Below are positions 6,440 through 10,383 of a stretch of DNA of 10,383 nucleotides, piece after piece. Position numbers and translations under genes: made by a program. Each line of letters starts with the position of its first letter. The first letter of the stretch is position 1. The stretch is from Euperipatoides rowelli (taxonomy: Eukaryota; Onychophora; Udeonychophora; Euonychophora; Peripatopsidae), in the NCBI GenBank assembly GCA_003024985.2, contig PXIH01S0001577.1; one strand, 5' to 3'. Below the pieces are notes generated by a model. It had not been told where the DNA came from. It was given only the letters and a program-made list of their open reading frames with translations, and did not search any database.

Positions 6440-7379
6440 AGTTATAGTTATTGGGTATATTATTCCTGATTATAAATGTTTTAATTTCAAAGGTGGGCTT
6501 TGAAATGACATGTGACCAGAATTTGTAATTAGGAAATAGCCTGAGGCTTTAATTAATAAAGTTGTCTATATTCTTTATATATATATTTTTTATGATCAAT
6601 CTATAGGTAAAGTTTCCATTAAGGAATTTTTTTTATTACTTTCAGATTTAATACAACCTTGTTCAAAACCCCTTCCTACGAAAAGGGCCTTACAAGATCG
6701 GTTTGTATACATTATTTAAATATTTGTATTTTGTTGATATATCTATTATGTTCCTCTTTTGTACTTTTATCTTTTTTATTTTCTTGTCTATTCTATCATT
6801 TTGTAGCTATTAGACTTTATTGATTGAATATTTAATTATTGTATATGTAAATCTTTCTTATTTTGTAAAATTTTATGCTTTTTGTGTTTATTAATTTAAT
6901 CGTCATTGGCGCACACAGTTTTTATTTCCATAATAAATATATTCACTGTAGACTTGATCAAATATATAGTGGACCTGATCTTTTCTTTGACTCCGATGTT
7001 GAGAATATTTTCATGCTTCATGTAAGATTTTATCGTTAAAAACACATTATCGTTCTCGATTCTTGTCCTAACAAGTTATTCCTTCATCTAGAAGAGAAGA
7101 ACTGCAATACGGTATGTCAATCCATTAGCAGATTGACTATTTGAAAGCACAGAAATTCCATTGTTTTTTACTTCGTTTTTCTTTCTTGAGTTTTCAAATT
7201 GAAGTTTGACAGCTTCCTCCATTCAGTGAATGTGTGGCTGTTATAAAATGTCTTTCAGACTTGCATTCAAGGGAATTATAATTTTACTCATACTGTAATA
7301 CCACATCAAAAGGTTTAAACTTTTAGTCAGTGTTTGCAATTGAATAAAAGTAAGTTTTTACTTTTTGTTACCGGTATAA
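6440..7379. other. AT-rich non-coding stretch
   Basis: T-rich on the plus strand, with a short TA run near 6576-6592. No coding domain, RNA gene or transposon end is recognised. A stop-free frame at 6623-6823 is hydrophobic because of T-rich codons and is not supported as a gene. Confidence 0.65.
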
Positions 7380-7408
7380 GCCATCTTGGAGTTCTATACC
7401 AAGATGGC
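7380..7408. repeat. perfect 10-bp hairpin GCCATCTTGG/CCAAGATGGC
   Basis: Arms 7380-7389 and 7399-7408 flank a 9-nt loop. Both arms hold AAGATGGC / GCCATCTT, the YY1-type core. A related CCAAGATGACCACCT lies at 10125-10139 against CCAAGATGGCCACCT at 7399-7413 (one mismatch in 15). Confidence 0.6.
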
Positions 7409-7413
7409 CACCT

Positions 7414-8310
7414 AAATATTTCTTTGCCAAGTTAGCCACTAATTGTAGCAAGTTTTTATTGATTCTAGCATTACTATAATCATTCCATGTTAGGGTGTCT
7501 TATTTACCTGCTTAAGAAAAATTGTACACAGGGTTTTCATGTATATACAGTAGTTATTAACTTTTTTTTAATGATTTATGTCATGCAGAACACACAATAG
7601 TTTTGATATCTAACGAAGCTATAGCCTTAATTAAAATATAAAGATGCTAATTTTACATGTGTATGTATAGCAATATTTTTAACAATCCATATATTTCATA
7701 ATACATTTAAAATATTACTATGAACAACCACCATACTGTATATCTTAATAATTCATTACCTCTTAATACCATAATAATAATGTATGTATAAAACAATGAA
7801 CGTTTACATATACTGTAGTTGTAACTAATATTATCTAGAGGGGCCACTTCCTGGGATAGCCTATTAAGTATTGATTTAACAAAACACACACACTTTCGCG
7901 AGAGAAAAACGAGAGAGAAACGATGAAGACGAAGCTTAGATGGACACTGCTATGAACATCATGTTATACATGTGGATATTTAAATTCATATACTTGTTTA
8001 ACCGATGTTATATCATCTGCAGAGAATTATCTTTACTAAGAGAAATGCCATTTGTACAAGATAAGTTTACAAACATATTACGAAAACTTACATTTTTATG
8101 GACTCTTGAAGTTCTCACGTTACAGCAAGTATAGTGAAAAGACCATACCATGTGCACAGCTGAATGTTTTCTACCATAGACATTTCTTAATTGATGTAAC
8201 TGGTTGGAAAGAAGCCAGTCAATAGTGTTTGTTTATTATATAAATAAAAACCATTAGTATAAATGTGATGCTGATATGTGTTCTTGTTGCTATAAATGTT
8301 TCCTGTAGTT
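7414..8310. other. AT-rich non-coding stretch with a small CpG patch
   Basis: Mostly AT-rich with no recognisable gene. At 7894-7903, TTTCGCGAGA is one base from the TCTCGCGAGA promoter element, followed by a purine-rich GAGAGAAA...GAGAGAAA run. A 64-codon plus frame (7940-8134) and a 60-codon minus frame (7707-7889) have no domain or compositional support. It could be a weak promoter region, but nothing downstream confirms a transcript. Confidence 0.5.
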
Positions 8311-8345
8311 ATGGGAAACGAGCAAAGAAATAATGCGCCTGTGAT

Positions 8346-8357
8346 TTTGGCGCCAAA
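8346..8357. promoter_or_regulatory. palindromic E2F-type site TTTGGCGCCAAA
   Basis: A perfect 12-bp palindrome that satisfies the E2F consensus TTTSSCGC on both strands. It sits in a slightly GC-richer island (about 8310-8380). No gene start was recognised beside it, so function is speculative. Confidence 0.35.
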
Positions 8358-8364
8358 TCATTAA

Positions 8365-9390
8365 CGTTACCTACGGTATCCTAATTAATATCAACCAACT
8401 TAGTATATCTAATCTTGCAGTAAATTATTACCAGAGAAGTCTACAACATATTTATACTCTACAGTTTTGTCATTATAAATCTTTATAATTTTGTCGGAAG
8501 TTGTTTAGGAATATTGGTGATCCATCACAAGCCTATTGTAAGTATAAAACTAATTATCCCATCCTATATTCTAGACATTTGTGTTAAGTTACTAGAGCAC
8601 TAGCTTAGATCTAAATATCATCTACAGCGTTAACTTTTCTCTCCAGTATTTACTTTTGATGAGTATCATATTTTATTATGAAAGAATATGATATCAATTT
8701 TCTTGATTAAGAACTCATATACATAGCGAGGTGTTATCTTGATTATCTTATTGTGTTTAAACCATAGAAATATAGTAGATAACTATAATTTGGGTTAATA
8801 CTTATTTACAGTACTATAAGTAAATAATTATGGTTAGATTTTCAAGTAAGCTCCTAAAATATTAATCATCTTTTATTGATTGGTGTGTGTTCTATTAATT
8901 AGCTTAAAGTAGATTAATGTATCTACATATATGGTGATAATGTAATAATATATAAATTTCCAAGTTGGAAGTGTGCTTGTCAATAGAATAGTGTTTAATC
9001 CTGATTTATTGCTAAAATTATTTTATATTACCAATCATATAGATCATGTACAGTTCTAGCCTAGATATTAAGGAATTTTATACATTTACAGAAAGACCTA
9101 TTGATATTTCTAGAAATGTTCCACATCAATCCATCATCATAGCCAAATAAGAAATAACCTAAATAGCCTACTAAATGATAGTGGAAAACTAATTATTGAT
9201 TATACATACAGTAATTTTGTCATACACATTCTTTATATAAAGTACATATGATAATTTTAGACTTTTCTTTGTTTGGTATACGCAATAGGCTTACTTAATG
9301 GTAATTGATGAGGATAGCTACTAGATATATGTATCCAATATTATATAATTTTATATTCATGTGCATTTGATTTTGTTTGCATAAGTTGTG
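8365..9390. other. AT-rich non-coding stretch with small inverted repeats
   Basis: No coding or RNA gene was seen. Structures noted are TATCATATT/AATATGATA (8664-8672 with 8685-8693) and TTATTTAC/GTAAATAA (8802-8809 with 8820-8827). The second has further imperfect pairing outside it (8781-8790 with about 8824-8833). Confidence 0.6.
8664..8693. repeat. 9-bp inverted repeat
   Basis: TATCATATT and AATATGATA pair perfectly around a 12-nt loop. The AT-only composition makes chance plausible. Confidence 0.4.
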
Positions 9391-9393
9391 TTA

Positions 9394-9459
9394 TTATGTT
9401 GAATTATTATCCTAATAGTCATTCATTATGTTGTGTTATTACCCTAATAGTCATTCATT
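9394..9459. repeat. 32-bp tandem duplication
   Basis: Two head-to-tail copies share TTATGTTG and then CCTAATAGTCATTCATT with a constant 32-bp offset (9411 against 9443). There are a few substitutions between the copies. Confidence 0.75.
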
Positions 9460-9561
9460 TGAATCCTTGCTATTATTGTTTTATTAATGCATATTAGTAA
9501 CCTTGCAATTTTAGTATACAATTAATGATTTCTTGTTCCATTTCTTGATTGCCGGGAAACA

Positions 9562-9603
9562 ATAGGGTTAATTCCATAGGGTTAATTCGGCAGAGTTAAC
9601 TAG
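9562..9603. repeat. 14-bp tandem repeat, two good copies and one degenerate
   Basis: ATAGGGTTAATTCC (9562), ATAGGGTTAATTCG (9576) and a third, weaker GCAGAGTTAACTAG (9590) keep an exact 14-bp period. The shared core is G(G/A)GTTAA. The block borders a G/A-rich run (about 9623-9641). Confidence 0.65.
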
Positions 9604-10211
9604 TGAACGGTACAACTGTGAAACAGGGGAAAGGAGGTAGGATCCTAGAAGACAGACATAATATTTTATATGGCATAACTTGTATTAATACAGGGAAATA
9701 CTTTTTTTTATAGAATAACAACAGACTGTCCGTATAAAATAAATACAGGATTAAACATAGTGTTTATTCTGAGGTTGTGGATTATAGGGCTATTAACCTA
9801 TTTTTTCTGGTATAAGTCGTTGTTTTATTATATATCAGATGCCAACAATATTTCTAGGAAAATATACTATAAACTTGTTGCCCTTAGTTACTAATTTTAC
9901 TACAAGTAGTAGATGGTAAAATTTCACATAATGCAAGGATTGGTTTAGGTGTTTGACTTTGAATTTTTTTTTCCTGTGTTAACCTGGGAGCTTTAGGATT
10001 GAACCTGGATTTATAAATTAAATCAGTGGTTTTTTAAATATATGTGGTCAAAGAGTGTTTAAGTGTCTGGTCTCTGACAAATTTCACAAACAAAAAAAAT
10101 ATTGCATTATTTTAACATCAATGGCCAAGATGACCACCTCCAATATGGCTGATAGGAAATAAGATATACAAAACAATGTACAATAGCTCAAAAATAATTC
10201 TACTCATAGCT
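9604..10211. other. AT-rich non-coding stretch
   Basis: No gene, RNA or transposon was recognised. It contains a purine-rich segment (CAGGGGAAAGGAGGTAGG, 9625-9642) and the CCAAGATGACCACCT echo at 10125-10139 of the 7399 motif. Confidence 0.6.
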
Positions 10212-10300
10212 AAAGATGTCTGGAGGAGTTACATCTCCGGGACACGGGATTGGCGAGACCGTCAGCGAGACACTTGCGAGTTCATCACGGAGACATCTTT
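10212..10300. repeat. CpG-rich block bounded by a perfect 10-bp inverted repeat
   Basis: AAAGATGTCT (10212-10221) and AGACATCTTT (10291-10300) are perfect inverted copies enclosing about 69 bp with seven CpG, far above the surroundings. Inside are a small hairpin GGAG...CTCC (10222-10238) and three near-tandem 11-12-bp units each starting GCGAG (10253, 10265, 10276). It may be U3 enhancer structure of the LTR proposed here. Confidence 0.6.
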
Positions 10301-10383
10301 GTATTTGTAGTGTGCTATATTGTTATACTTTAATGTGCTTAGAATAAAGATTAAGTAATAAACAGTAAGTTGTCTATGATTGA
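10217..10383 (+). mobile_element. probable LTR start of a second retrotransposon, cut by the window edge
   Basis: TGTCTGGAGGAGTTACATCT resembles the opening of many gypsy-type LTRs. The CpG-rich first part is followed by AT-rich sequence with TATA-like words (about 10315-10330) and an AATAAA (10342-10347), as in U3-R. No polypurine tract lies upstream, so this would be a 5' or solo LTR. The 3' end, primer-binding site and coding part are not in the window. Confidence 0.4.

Noticed and set aside
6623-6823. 66-codon stop-free hydrophobic frame after a TTTCAG-like acceptor
   Set aside because: The strand is T-rich, which depletes stops and yields Phe/Leu/Ile. There is no ATG and no recognisable domain or transmembrane family.
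6849-6856. AAATCTTT as a target duplication partner for the hAT-like end (5851-5858)
   Set aside because: The bases before it do not resemble an inverted hAT end, and the word is common in AT-rich DNA.
7940-8134. 64-codon plus-strand ORF
   Set aside because: No motif, no homologous wording and no codon bias beyond AT-richness. The length is within chance for the window.
9604-9660. Polypurine-tract-like CAGGGGAAAGGAGGTAGG as the end of another LTR element
   Set aside because: No TG-starting LTR with a matching end follows, and no pol sequence precedes it.
9961-10020. Possible tRNA or SINE B box on the minus strand (GGTTCAATCC)
   Set aside because: No A box at the required spacing upstream on that strand and no cloverleaf pairing.

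Overview
The window looks like AT-rich, non-coding DNA from an animal nuclear genome. I see no bacterial operon, no ribosome-binding-site architecture, no rRNA, tRNA or CRISPR, and no intact host gene. Everything protein-like is decayed metazoan transposon or domain-relic sequence: a non-LTR (LINE) endonuclease, a Ty3/gypsy pol with its LTR, and a THAP zinc-finger piece. CGCCCCCT(A/G) motifs and recurrent TAGGCCTA / TACTGTA words suggest a marine invertebrate, perhaps a deuterostome. That placement is inference only. One ambiguous base (N, 2039) follows a C run.

Layout. 1-1237, minus strand: 5' half of a LINE ORF2 (pre-endonuclease segment, AP endonuclease, linker towards the reverse transcriptase), broken by frameshifts and stops and running off the left edge. 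1238-2899: AT-rich, nothing coding. 2900-3027: imperfect inverted repeat. 3127-3166: hairpin. 3181-3334: THAP-domain relic. 3335-3783: AT-rich with clustered AATAAA. 3784-5772, plus strand: 5'-truncated Ty3/gypsy retrotransposon with partial RNase H, integrase (H2C2 finger, D,D-35-E core), C-terminal pol tail, polypurine tract and a complete 269-bp 3' LTR (5504-5772) ending in matching TGTAATA/TATTACA. 5859-5900: GC-rich motif resembling a hAT transposon end. 6087-6358: small structured repeats. 6440-10200: AT-rich with short tandem repeats and palindromes only. 10212-10383: CpG-rich block that probably starts another LTR running off the right edge.

No gene system can be reconstructed. The window is a graveyard of at least three or four unrelated mobile elements in intergenic or intronic DNA. 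I found no convincing undescribed system. The best leads are the THAP relic with its flanking inverted repeats, the unequal decay along the Ty3 pol, and the CpG-rich structured block at the right end.
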